Positions 7,981 through 15,865 of a DNA stretch of 46,317 nucleotides are shown here, one piece after another; the stretch's first letter is position 1; every line of letters starts with the position of its first letter. The stretch is from NCBI GenBank assembly GCA_017554285.1, contig JAFZIQ010000058.1, forward strand, positions 1 through 46,317. The letters run 5' to 3'. Origin of the DNA: Selenomonadaceae bacterium (lineage in GTDB: Bacteria > Bacillota > Negativicutes > Selenomonadales > Selenomonadaceae). Below the pieces are notes generated by a model. It made no database searches. It saw nothing but the letters and a program-made list of their open reading frames with translations, and was not told the DNA's origin. The translations under genes were made by a program, and so were the position numbers.

Positions 7981-8720
7981 AAATTTCAATCGTACAGTTC
8001 AAATCGGAACTCGGAGCAGTCGAAAAAAATTTTTATACTGCCTCAAGACTAATCGAGGCGGCTAAAGATTCCGACGTGATAATTTTGTCGGAACTTTGGT
8101 CGACAGGTTATTATCCGACGCCCGTTAAAGACTTCGCAGATAAGGACGGCGAACGCACAAAAGAATTTCTCTGTGATAAGGCTAAAAAATTTAACGTAAA
8201 CATAATCGGCGGCTCAGTTATAGTCGAGAGTGACGGAAAAATTTTTAATCGTTGCCTCGTAACCAATCGGAACGGAGAAATTGCGGCGACTTACGATAAA
8301 ACTCACTTGTTCAGCTTTGCAAAGGAAGAAAAAGTTTTCTGCGCGGGCAATAAAATATCTTTGGTTGAGCTTGACGGCGTAAAATGCGGTTTGGCTATCT
8401 GTTATGACTTGCGTTTTCCGGAATTCATAAGGAAAATTGCTTTGGCAGGAGCGGAAATTATTTTTATCCCTGCCGCATGGAGTTTGAAAAGGCTTTTGCC
8501 CAGACAAATTCTTACCAAAGCGCGGGCGATTGAGAATCAAGTCTTTATCGTCTTCGCGAACAGCTCCGGTAAGTCCGAAATTATAAATCCGCTCGGAGAA
8601 ATTTTGGCTGAATCAAATCGCGGCGAAGAAATTTTGACTGCAGAAATAAATCTGCGCGACCGAATGGAAATTATAAAGACGATGAATTTTTTGGCTGACA
8701 GAAATTTAGCAGTCGATTGA
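7977..8720 (+). CDS. Nitrilase-superfamily carbon-nitrogen hydrolase (Nit2/omega-amidase-like)
   Basis: 247 residues. The Glu-Lys-Cys catalytic triad is visible: Glu in ILSELWS (~42), Lys in YDKTHLF (~108) and Cys in GLAICYDLRFPE (~141). The CYDLRFPE form is typical of Nit2/omega-amidase and YafV-like members, which hydrolyse alpha-ketoglutaramate-type amides; the real substrate is not shown by the sequence. Its ATG overlaps the nagZ stop, and a strong hairpin terminator follows, so it closes the operon that starts at 4053. Confidence 0.87.
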   Translation: MKISIVQFKSELGAVEKNFYTASRLIEAAKDSDVIILSELWSTGYYPTPVKDFADKDGERTKEFLCDKAKKFNVNIIGGSVIVESDGKIFNRCLVTNRNGEIAATYDKTHLFSFAKEEKVFCAGNKISLVELDGVKCGLAICYDLRFPEFIRKIALAGAEIIFIPAAWSLKRLLPRQILTKARAIENQVFIVFANSSGKSEIINPLGEILAESNRGEEILTAEINLRDRMEIIKTMNFLADRNLAVD

Positions 8721-8728
8721 AAATAAAA

Positions 8729-8759
8729 AACGGCAGACTTAATTGTCCGCCGTTTTTTT
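8729..8759 (+). terminator. Rho-independent terminator after the nitrilase-family gene
   Basis: AACGGCAGAC and GTCCGCCGTT form a 10-bp stem with one mismatch, followed by a run of seven T. It ends the operon from 4053. The A run upstream of the stem could let it work in the other direction too. Confidence 0.85.
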
Positions 8760-8774
8760 GTGCAATGTTAAAAT

Positions 8775-8870
8775 TTACTTCCTAACGAGCTTGGAGCCGC
8801 TGATTTTGTAATTCGTCCCGTTGATATTGAAGTTATCGCCTTTGGAAACGTCATCCGAAATTGTCAAGTA
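8775..8870 (-). pseudogene. Decayed C-terminal tail of a second RTX-type protein
   Basis: On the minus strand the last ~30 codons before the stop at 8775 read ...FNINGTNYKISGSKLVRK, nearly identical to the last residues of the 997-residue protein at 11599-14592 (ending KLVKK). The DNA differs at many third positions, so this is an old paralogue rather than a recent copy. The frame continues upstream to 9098 but loses all RTX character and runs into the feo promoter and feoA, so only the tail remains. Confidence 0.7.
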
Positions 8871-8927
8871 TTTTTGAAATTTTTTGCAACCGCGCAGAAC
8901 CTTATCGAAAATATTTTTCAAAAGGTA

Positions 8928-8956
8928 TTGATAGTTATTTTCATGTATGATAAACT
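8928..8956 (+). promoter_or_regulatory. feo promoter
   Basis: TTGATA (8928-8933) and TAAACT (8951-8956) are separated by 17 nt, about 30 nt upstream of the feoA start. The -35 and spacer overlap a Fur-like operator. Confidence 0.5.
8929..8943 (+). promoter_or_regulatory. Fur-box-like operator
   Basis: TGATAGT-T-ATTTTCA matches the 7-1-7 Fur consensus TGATAAT-N-ATTATCA at 12 of 14 positions. It covers the -35 and spacer of the feo promoter, the right place for iron-dependent repression of ferrous iron uptake. Confidence 0.55.
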
Positions 8957-8994
8957 GCGCGTAAACGAAAATGTTTTTCAAGGAGTGAGTGTAC

Positions 8995-9219
8995 TTGACG
9001 CTAAGCGAAGCAAAATCAGGAATGATAGTGCGAATAGATTCGGTAGGGGAATCAAAACTGAAACAGCGATTAATGACAATGGGTTTGATACCGGGCACGC
9101 GTGTAGAAATTTTGAATTCGGCACCGTTCGGCGACCCTATTGCCTTGCGACTTCGTTCCTATAATTTGGCAATGCGTAAAGACGACGCCGCGCAGATTTT
9201 GATTTCTGAAGTTCAGTAG
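8995..9219 (+). CDS. feoA: FeoA ferrous iron transport accessory protein
   Basis: 74 residues from TTG at 8995, preferred over GTG at 8989 because AAGGAG (8980-8985) is then 9 nt away rather than 3. It is a small SH3-like beta-barrel of the FeoA family: LSEAKSGMIVRI, then LKQRLMTMGLIPGTRVEIL and the terminal LRSYNLAMRKDDA strand pattern. FeoA assists FeoB at the inner face of the membrane. The feoB start follows within 13 bp. Confidence 0.92.
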   Translation: MTLSEAKSGMIVRIDSVGESKLKQRLMTMGLIPGTRVEILNSAPFGDPIALRLRSYNLAMRKDDAAQILISEVQ

Positions 9220-9231
9220 GAGGCAGTGAAA

Positions 9232-11133
9232 ATGTCAGCATTATCCGTAGCATTAACCGGCAATCCCAATACAGGCAAATCGACAATTTTTAACGAGCTG
9301 ACGGGCGCAAGGCAAAAAATCGGCAACTGGCCGGGCGTAACTGTTGATAAAAAAGTCGGAGTTGTCGAATACGACGGCAGAAAAATTTCGGTTATCGACC
9401 TGCCGGGCACTTATTCGATTAATGCCCGTTCGCAGGAGGAGCAAGTTGTCAGCGATTATTTCAAGGAAAATAAGCCCGATATAGTCGTAAACATTATCGA
9501 CGCCTCAAATATTGCCCGAAATCTTTTCTTGACAATCCAGCTTATGGAAAACGGCATTCCTCTTATCATAAATTTGAACATGATGGACGAGGCTCAGCGG
9601 CACGGCATTAAAATTGATATGAAAAAACTCGAAGAAGCCTTCGGAATGCCGGTTACAAATACGGTCGGGCGCAGTAATAAAAGCGTCAGAAAGCTTTTGG
9701 ACGTATTCACCCATGCAGTTATGACGAATTACGAGCCGAGCCGACTTATCAAGGAGCATATTAATAAAATTCACAGCTTACAAAACAGCAGTTTATCGGC
9801 GGCGCGAGTTGAAGAGGAAATTATATCTGCGCGGTATGATTTGATAGATAAAATAATGGCGAGTGCGGTTGAAGTCAGCGCGGCGGGCAAAACTTTAACT
9901 GATAAATTGGATTCTGTTCTTGCAAATGGAGTTTCGTCGCTTATCTTAATGGTCGTGGCATTCTATCTTATGTTTCAAATCGCATTTAATTGGATAGGAC
10001 AGCCGTTGGCAGATTTATTGGGAGAATTTTTTGAAGAAACATTGGCACCTGCGGCGGCAGAGGCAATGGCAGAAGCGGGCGTTGCAGATTGGATGCAATC
10101 GCTCGTTTCGGACGGAATAATCGCAGGCGTCGGCGCAGTTTTAAGTTTTGTACCGCTGATTTTTACGCTATTTTTCTGCTTGAGCTTTTTGGACGGTACG
10201 GGCTATATGGCACGAGTCGCATTTGTAATGGATCCGATAATGAGGCGTGTAGGCTTAAGCGGTAAAGGAATAATGCCGTTAATAATGGGCTTTGGTTGCG
10301 GAGTACCTGCGATAATGGGAGCGCGAGCACTCGATACGCATAAAGACAGAATGATTTCCATTTTGGTAACGCCGTTTCTGACTTGCAATGCAAAAGTTCC
10401 GATAATTGCATTGTTTGCGGCGATGTTTTTCCCCGATAATGTGGCGAATATAGTTTTTGCAATGTATTTACTGGGAATAGTTACGGCAATTTTAATGGCA
10501 AAAATTTTAGGCATGACGACGTTCAAAGGTCAAGAATCAACCTTCCTGCTCGAATTACCGCCTTATCGACTGCCCGATATTAAAACGGTTTTACTTGAGG
10601 CGTGGGATAAGGGAAAAGGCTATTTAATCAAAGCAGGTACGATAATTTTTGCTATGTCGGTGTTAATATGGTTCCTCAGCAACTTTAATTCGGACGGAAT
10701 GACAGAGGAAATGGATAAAAGTTATTTGGCGAGTATAGGAACGGCATCATCAAAGATTTTTGCGGCACAAGGCTTTGACACATGGGAAGCGGGAGCCGCG
10801 ATAGTTACGGGAGTATTGGCTAAAGAAGCAGTTGTATCGACTTTAGGGATTTTATACGGCGCGGACGACGTTTCAACCGAAACTGAAGACGCAGAAGACA
10901 CTGCACAGACTTTATTGGCGACTTCAATGGGCGGAGCGTTTACACCATTGACAGCGATAGCGTTTATGGTATTCACGCAACTTTATTCGCCTTGTGTAAC
11001 GGCACTCGGAACGATAAAAAAGGAAACACAGAGCTGGAAATGGATGATGTTTGCATTTTTATACACCTGCGCGGTTGCGTGGATAGCGTCGCTGATAGTT
11101 TATCAAGGCGGAAAGCTTTTGGGGTTTGAATGA
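9232..11133 (+). CDS. feoB: FeoB ferrous iron transporter
   Basis: About 633 residues from ATG 9232, with AGGAGG at 9218-9223; GTG 9226 is too close to that site. The N-terminal G domain has G1 GNPNTGKST, the switch segment GNWPGVTVDKK, G3 DLPGTYS and G4 NMMD. The membrane part has two gate motifs (GCGVPAIMGAR; LTCNAKVPI). It imports Fe2+, the form available to anaerobes. It is shorter than the ~770 residues of E. coli FeoB, as is common in Firmicutes. The stop overlaps the start of the Cys-rich/HMA gene. Confidence 0.95.
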   Translation: MSALSVALTGNPNTGKSTIFNELTGARQKIGNWPGVTVDKKVGVVEYDGRKISVIDLPGTYSINARSQEEQVVSDYFKENKPDIVVNIIDASNIARNLFLTIQLMENGIPLIINLNMMDEAQRHGIKIDMKKLEEAFGMPVTNTVGRSNKSVRKLLDVFTHAVMTNYEPSRLIKEHINKIHSLQNSSLSAARVEEEIISARYDLIDKIMASAVEVSAAGKTLTDKLDSVLANGVSSLILMVVAFYLMFQIAFNWIGQPLADLLGEFFEETLAPAAAEAMAEAGVADWMQSLVSDGIIAGVGAVLSFVPLIFTLFFCLSFLDGTGYMARVAFVMDPIMRRVGLSGKGIMPLIMGFGCGVPAIMGARALDTHKDRMISILVTPFLTCNAKVPIIALFAAMFFPDNVANIVFAMYLLGIVTAILMAKILGMTTFKGQESTFLLELPPYRLPDIKTVLLEAWDKGKGYLIKAGTIIFAMSVLIWFLSNFNSDGMTEEMDKSYLASIGTASSKIFAAQGFDTWEAGAAIVTGVLAKEAVVSTLGILYGADDVSTETEDAEDTAQTLLATSMGGAFTPLTAIAFMVFTQLYSPCVTALGTIKKETQSWKWMMFAFLYTCAVAWIASLIVYQGGKLLGFE

Positions 11134-11546
11134 TGACAACTACAATTATTCTTGGAATATTAATCGCAGCGGCGTTCGGCTACGGTCTGAAGAAAATTTA
11201 CAGAAGTTTTTTCATGGGAGAGTCGGCTTGTTGTTCGGAAGGTAATTGCTCGGGTTGCAACGGTCATTGTTCGATGCAAAAAGCTTTTGATGAAAGTTAT
11301 CGCGCCCGTGTGGAGAAGATAGAAAAATTTCCGATTCACCGAACGATTGATATTGACGGCATGACTTGCGAAAAGTGTATTTATAAGGTCGTCAAAGCGT
11401 TGGAAAAAGTTGACGGCGTGACGATAGCGGCGGCGAGTCTCGAAAAACAATCCGCGCAGGTCGGCTTAAAAGAAAAAATTCCCGATGAAGTGTTGCGAGA
11501 GGCGATTAACAAAGCAGGATATAAAGCAGGAGCAGTTACGGCATAA
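11130..11546 (+). CDS. FeoB-associated Cys-rich membrane protein fused to an HMA domain
   Basis: 138 residues. A membrane helix (~5-20) is followed by a dense Cys cluster (ACCSEGNCSGCNGHCS, ~33-48), as in the short Cys-rich proteins often encoded after feoB. A charged linker leads to an HMA domain (~68-135) with the metal loop GMTCEKC. The ATG overlaps the feoB stop (ATGATGA), so expression is tied to FeoB. The Cys-rich part usually stands alone; here it is joined to a metal-binding domain, suggesting metal hand-off or sensing at the inner face of FeoB (inference). Confidence 0.85.
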   Translation: MMTTTIILGILIAAAFGYGLKKIYRSFFMGESACCSEGNCSGCNGHCSMQKAFDESYRARVEKIEKFPIHRTIDIDGMTCEKCIYKVVKALEKVDGVTIAAASLEKQSAQVGLKEKIPDEVLREAINKAGYKAGAVTA

Positions 11547-11550
11547 AAAA

Positions 11551-11587
11551 AGCGGCGGGCTGAATAAGCTCGTCGCTAAAATTTTTT
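11551..11587. terminator. Bidirectional terminator between feo operon and RTX gene
   Basis: An 11-bp stem (AGCGGCGGGCT / AGCTCGTCGCT, two G-T pairs) is flanked by an A run on the left and a T run on the right, so it can end both the feo operon and the convergent RTX gene. A near-identical copy lies at 14776-14811. Confidence 0.85.
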
Positions 11588-11598
11588 ATGAGCCGATT

Positions 11599-14592
11599 CT
11601 ATTTCTTGACAAGTTTTGAACCGCTGATTTTGTAATTTGTGCCGTTAATATTGAAACTAGTTGCAGAGAAATCTTTAAGAGTAATGGCATTGGCAGTTGA
11701 ACCGACCTTGAACGCAATTTCTTTCTTAGATTTTTTATAAGAGGTCGAAAAAGTTCCTGTGATTTTCAACATATCGTTATCATTGAAATCACAGATAACA
11801 TCTTTGCCATCGCCTTTCGCATAAATGAAGGTATCGTTGCCCGCATCGCCCCAGAGAGTGTCATTACCTGCACCGCCCCAGAGCGAATCATTACCCGCGC
11901 CGCCTTTCAGAATGTCATTTCCTGCTTCACCATAAAGTTTATCATTGCCGTCGTTTCCTAAAATAGAATCGTTGCCGGAACCGCCATAAAGTGAATCGTT
12001 TACCGAACCGCCGTTGATTGTGTTAGCGAGAGCATTGCCGGTAATTTTAACGGCACTTGTCCTGCTTGAAGCGTCGATAATTTTAATGGCGGAGTCAACA
12101 GTTACAGGCGATTTGGTTGAGTCACTTACCGTGAAGGTTGTCAAATATTTTTTAATCGATTCATTACCATTATTATCGACGAAAGTGATATTTTTATCGG
12201 TACCGTTTTTGACAGTGAGCGAACCTTTACCGATTGTGAATACGACATCAGAGCCGCTTATTGAGGCTTTTGAAATTGCCGAGCCGAGTGAAATTTTATC
12301 GCCGCTCGCATAATCGGTTATGACATCTTTGCCCGCTGAATAAATGAAAACGTCATTGCCGTTACCGCCCGTCAAGGTATCATTTCCATTGCCGCCACTT
12401 AACGTATCCTCTCCGTCTTGTCCGTAAAGTTTATCATTGCCAGCGTTGCCAACGATTGAATCATTTCCTGCACCGCCATAAATCGAATCATTAGCCGAAC
12501 CGCCGCTAATTGTATTGTCGAGAGCATTACCTGTGATTTTTACTGCCTTAGTCCTTTTCGAGGCGTCTATAGTTCCAACGTCTGCGGCGACAGTTACGGG
12601 CGATTTTGTCGAGTTGGTGACGGTTTTCGTTGTCGAAGTGGTTGTACCGCCACTTGTGCCTTTGATATTAACTTTAGATAAGTTCGCCGCGCCGATAAGC
12701 GAAATTTTTCCGTCTCCGATTGTTACGACGACATCATCACCGCTTTTTTTAGTGGAATAAGAACCGCCACCTATGCTGAGAGTCGAATTAATATCAAAGC
12801 CATAAATTTTATCGTTGCCGTCACCGTTCGTGTATTTGAAGAGAACTTCTTCGGCGTAATTTCGGATGGTATCGTTGCCCTTGCCGCCACTGATTGTCAC
12901 GTCATCGCCGTAATTACGAATTAAATCGTCACCTTCGCCGCCTTCGACGATTACATTGTCACCGTAATTGCGAATAGAATCATTATCTGCGCCGCCGTCT
13001 ATTGATACTCCGTCACCATAATTGCGAATGCTGTCGTTACCGCCAAGCGTTCTGATCGTTGCATTGTCGAGAGTTTCTTTAACTTTATCAGTAGCCGTCG
13101 TTCCTGTAATAAGTAAAGGATCTATGCCTGCAATGTTTATAGAATCTAACTTCGCCGCACCGATTAAACTTATTTTACCTTCTCCGACAGTAACAATCAC
13201 ATCATTACCGCTTACTTCACGGGAATATGAACTGCCGGAAATACTGAGAGTATCCGTAACACCGAAATTATAAACAATGTCATTGCCGTCACCCAAACTA
13301 TATTGAATAACATTTCTCTTGCTGTAGTAAGTGGTATTGTTTCTAATGTGAGAGCTGAATCTTATTACGTCGTTGCCCTTGCCGCCGTTTATTGTGCCAT
13401 CCGAGCCGTAATTTAAGACAGTATCGTCTCCATTACCTGCGAAAATTAAATTCCTGCCTTCGCCGTCATCTGAACGACCTGCATTGTCATTCCAATTTTC
13501 AATGGAGTCGTTGCCTGCACCGCTGTTTATGTTAATATTTTTACCGTGTACAAAAATTGTGTCGTTACCGTTACCACCGTTTATTGTGGACTCGATGCCC
13601 CAAAGTTCCACACAATTTTTATCGTTACCGCCGTTTATAACAACATTTTTGGTTTCTCCACCATAGCTGTAAGCTAAAATCGTGTTGTTTCCAGTACCGC
13701 CGTCGATTGTAACGTTATTGCTTGTCCACGTAATAATACTGTCGTTGCCGGCTCCACCTGCGATTGACACGTTCTTAGCATCGTTACGAATAGAATCATT
13801 ACCAGCGAGTGCCTGAATAGTCGCGCCTTCTATCGTATTTTGATGAGTATCGTTGCCTTCAGTAAGTGTTATTAACTTTGGATTAGCAGGTGTTGTAGGA
13901 TTAACAGTTATCGTGGTGTCGTTGACAATATTTAATGAAGATAAGCTCGCTGCGCCGACCAGAGTTATCTTGCCGTTACCTACGGTTAGAATAACGTTAT
14001 TGCCATTTATCAAAGATGTATAACTGCCTCCCGTAATGCTGAGTGTGTCGTTGCCGTCAAAGCCCGTTATTTTATCATTGTCGTCACCGTTAGCATATTG
14101 AATAAGAACAGCGGTTTTTTCAGGCAAAAATATAATATCATCTCCCGCATTACCTTTAACTGTGTGATTATTACCGCTATAAATACGGATTGTGTCTTTG
14201 CCAAGCCCTCCACTGATTAAATTATTGCTTCTCTCGGCTCCATAAGCATAAATCGAATCGTCTCCCGCACCACCTGAAATTGTTCCATTATCGCCAACAT
14301 GATGAATGTAATCGTTACCTGCTTCACCGTCAACATAAACAGCGTTACCATTAATATTGATATTATCGTTGCCTTCGCCGCCTTTAATTAAGGCATTTTC
14401 TCCATAAACGGATATTGAATCATGACCGTCGCCGCCATAAACTGTTGCGTTGTTTGATTCATAGTCTCTGCCAACAGAATTTTTATATCCTGCATAAATC
14501 GTGTCATTGCCGCCATAACCCAAGATAATTATGTCGGATTTGTCAGTTTTGATGCTGTCGTTGCCAGTCGTGCCAGTTAAACTTTCAGCCAT
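11599..14592 (-). CDS. Large RTX-type glycine/aspartate repeat protein
   Basis: 997 residues with many calcium-binding nonapeptide-like repeats (GGxGNDxI/L). No signal peptide is present, consistent with type I secretion, whose genes are not in the window. Five spacer modules at residues ~164, 430, 586, 751 and 926 have the form F/QY-x-GDGND-x-I-x-F followed by a beta-rich stretch. Two longer modules beginning STKSPVTV (~667 and ~827) are internal duplicates. The middle uses shorter repeats (IRNYGD). The C-terminal tail FNINGTNYKISGSKLVKK recurs in the remnant at 8775. A good Shine-Dalgarno (GGAGG) precedes the ATG. Probably a surface or secreted adhesin/S-layer-like protein (inference). Confidence 0.88.
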   Translation of the reverse strand: MAESLTGTTGNDSIKTDKSDIIILGYGGNDTIYAGYKNSVGRDYESNNATVYGGDGHDSISVYGENALIKGGEGNDNININGNAVYVDGEAGNDYIHHVGDNGTISGGAGDDSIYAYGAERSNNLISGGLGKDTIRIYSGNNHTVKGNAGDDIIFLPEKTAVLIQYANGDDNDKITGFDGNDTLSITGGSYTSLINGNNVILTVGNGKITLVGAASLSSLNIVNDTTITVNPTTPANPKLITLTEGNDTHQNTIEGATIQALAGNDSIRNDAKNVSIAGGAGNDSIITWTSNNVTIDGGTGNNTILAYSYGGETKNVVINGGNDKNCVELWGIESTINGGNGNDTIFVHGKNININSGAGNDSIENWNDNAGRSDDGEGRNLIFAGNGDDTVLNYGSDGTINGGKGNDVIRFSSHIRNNTTYYSKRNVIQYSLGDGNDIVYNFGVTDTLSISGSSYSREVSGNDVIVTVGEGKISLIGAAKLDSINIAGIDPLLITGTTATDKVKETLDNATIRTLGGNDSIRNYGDGVSIDGGADNDSIRNYGDNVIVEGGEGDDLIRNYGDDVTISGGKGNDTIRNYAEEVLFKYTNGDGNDKIYGFDINSTLSIGGGSYSTKKSGDDVVVTIGDGKISLIGAANLSKVNIKGTSGGTTTSTTKTVTNSTKSPVTVAADVGTIDASKRTKAVKITGNALDNTISGGSANDSIYGGAGNDSIVGNAGNDKLYGQDGEDTLSGGNGNDTLTGGNGNDVFIYSAGKDVITDYASGDKISLGSAISKASISGSDVVFTIGKGSLTVKNGTDKNITFVDNNGNESIKKYLTTFTVSDSTKSPVTVDSAIKIIDASSRTSAVKITGNALANTINGGSVNDSLYGGSGNDSILGNDGNDKLYGEAGNDILKGGAGNDSLWGGAGNDTLWGDAGNDTFIYAKGDGKDVICDFNDNDMLKITGTFSTSYKKSKKEIAFKVGSTANAITLKDFSATSFNINGTNYKISGSKLVKK

Positions 14593-14715
14593 AAAATTTC
14601 CTCCAATCGAATTAAAACCTAAAATTATTCTTCGAGACGATTGTCAGCCGTTTTAGTCGTTCATAAAATCTGCCCCCCTCTTTTAAACGAAAAATATTTT
14701 AACCTTACTTCCTGC

Positions 14716-14745
14716 ATTATAATAGTTATTTTTTTTTTTTGTCAA
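14716..14745 (-). promoter_or_regulatory. Promoter of RTX gene with 12-T homopolymer in spacer
   Basis: On the minus strand, a perfect TTGACA (14740-14745) and perfect TATAAT (14716-14721) are 18 nt apart. Most of the spacer next to the -35 is an A run (T on plus, 14729-14740, 12 bases, the last shared with the -35). Transcription would start near 14709, leaving a leader of about 117 nt. Slippage in the run would change the spacing. Confidence 0.75.
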
Positions 14746-14775
14746 TTTCGGTTCGAAACTTTTTTGCATAAAAAA

Positions 14776-14811
14776 AGCGGCGGGCTTAAAAGCTCGTCGC
14801 TAAAATTTTTT
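14776..14811 (-). terminator. Terminator after the 204-residue protein, copy of the one at 11551
   Basis: AGCGGCGGGCT - TTAA - AGCTCGTCGCT, flanked by A6 and a TTTTT tract. It matches the stem and flanks of the 11551 terminator; only the loop differs. It lies downstream of the minus-strand gene ending at 14826 and upstream of the RTX promoter. Confidence 0.8.
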
Positions 14812-14825
14812 ATGGGAAAGGATTT

Positions 14826-15440
14826 TTATCTGTTGTGCATATGTTGCGGGTGGGGAGGCGGCGGCATAATTTTTTTCATGTCAACGCCGAAAGATTTCGC
14901 CACGTCTTCCCAAGTATTATTAATTTTGCGCTTGTCGAGGACATTCTTAACATTTTTTCCGGATTCCTGCGCGATTTTCCCCGCAATCATAATGTCATGC
15001 GGGTCGTAACCTTCTTTGAGCAAACTTTTAAAGGTTTTGGCGTCCATGCCCGCCATTTTAGCAAAATGTTCATCGCGTTCCTGCTCGAAAAAAGCTTTCA
15101 GTTGTTCGTGAGAGACGCCCAATTTCTCGGCTACTTGAAACCAATCCACGCGCATTGCCAAGACTTCCGAAAAACTTTTTCCGCTGAGTTTAGCCAAAGC
15201 CGCCGCAAATTTTACGTCGCCAAAATGAACTCCGTCATTCAAAGCCGCCTCAACCTGCGCGGAATCAACGCCGTATTTCTCGGAAATATATTTTGCTCGG
15301 TCGCCCGTATGCGCCTTTGCTTCTTCTTCCCAAAATTTGTCGCGGTCGGGCATTTCGGGAGGATTCGCCAAAGCTTGCGAACCTGTCAAAAGTAATGCGC
15401 CGCCCAAAAGTCCTGCCAAAATTCTTTTCTTCATATTCAT
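14826..15440 (-). CDS. Exported protein of unknown function with two internal repeats
   Basis: 204 residues. The signal peptide (MKKRILAGLLGGALLLTGSQALA) is cleaved near residue 25. The mature part is helical, Lys/Glu/Ala-rich, and contains two ~45-residue repeats (about 73-118 and 148-192), each D-(V/I)-x-x-A-x-x-(L/I)-A-x-x-SGK, then a V-L segment, then W-x-x-VA-x-x-(L/F)-GV. The tail is Pro/His-rich (PPPPHPQHMHNR), which could bind metal. GAGGTG precedes ATG 15440. I do not recognise the family. A palindrome in its promoter region may be an operator. Confidence 0.75.
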   Translation of the reverse strand: MNMKKRILAGLLGGALLLTGSQALANPPEMPDRDKFWEEEAKAHTGDRAKYISEKYGVDSAQVEAALNDGVHFGDVKFAAALAKLSGKSFSEVLAMRVDWFQVAEKLGVSHEQLKAFFEQERDEHFAKMAGMDAKTFKSLLKEGYDPHDIMIAGKIAQESGKNVKNVLDKRKINNTWEDVAKSFGVDMKKIMPPPPHPQHMHNR

Positions 15441-15465
15441 AAAGTTTCACCTCGCGATAAAGTAT

Positions 15466-15489
15466 AAGACAAAATTCCGCGTTTGTCTT
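15466..15489. promoter_or_regulatory. Operator-like palindrome
   Basis: AAGACAAA (15466-15473) and TTTGTCTT (15482-15489) form a perfect 8-bp inverted repeat with an 8-nt spacer. It touches a TATACT-like -10 (minus strand, 15461-15466) for the 204-residue protein and lies between two divergent genes. No regulator can be named. Confidence 0.5.
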
Positions 15490-15577
15490 TAAACAGGGAT
15501 TAAAAATTTCACTGCGGCAGGAAAAACTAAAGGCGCGTAGAAAATTTTTGGAAAAATATTTTGGGAGTGAACAGTTT

Positions 15578-15862
15578 ATGGATAAAGAGCAACTTGCGAA
15601 AATGGTTGCGGATAAAATTGACGAGGCATTGAAATCCGGCGAGCATCCGAAGAAATTTTTCCTCACGGAAAACGGACGCGGCGTAGTTGACGGCGGCGAC
15701 CTCTATAACGCGGTTTTGAAGGACGCACTGGACGTTATGAAAGTTGCGTTCGTCGAAATTCTTCAAGAATTGGCGGCTTCGGCTTCCGCCTCCGCTCAAA
15801 CTTCCGCGAAAACTCCTGAGAAAACGCCTGAGAAAAGCACCAAAGGCTCAACAAGAAGATGA
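15578..15862 (+). CDS. Small protein of unknown function with low-complexity tail
   Basis: 94 residues from ATG 15578, chosen because GGGAG lies 8-10 nt upstream; an in-frame TTG at 15548 has no such site. The first ~65 residues are acidic and helical (MDKEQLAKMVADKIDEALKS), followed by an Ala/Ser stretch and a Thr/Pro/Lys tail with a KTPEKTPEKSTKG run. No signal peptide, no membrane helix, no family recognised. A 7-nt repeat array begins 3 nt after its stop. Confidence 0.65.
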   Translation: MDKEQLAKMVADKIDEALKSGEHPKKFFLTENGRGVVDGGDLYNAVLKDALDVMKVAFVEILQELAASASASAQTSAKTPEKTPEKSTKGSTRR

Positions 15863-15865
15863 TTT

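Noticed and set aside
8870..9098. Minus-strand frame continuing upstream of the RTX remnant
   Set aside because: It is antisense to feoA and the feo promoter and has no RTX repeats, so only the tail up to about 8870 is counted as a remnant.
12014..13666. Several plus-strand frames of 60-99 residues opposite the RTX gene
   Set aside because: They arise from the repeated codons of the RTX gene read on the other strand; their Ser/Pro/Thr repeats follow the same period.
11599..14592. RTX protein as a pore-forming toxin
   Set aside because: No acylation or pore domain, activating acyltransferase or exporter genes are seen; repeats make up nearly the whole chain, fitting a structural or adhesive role better.
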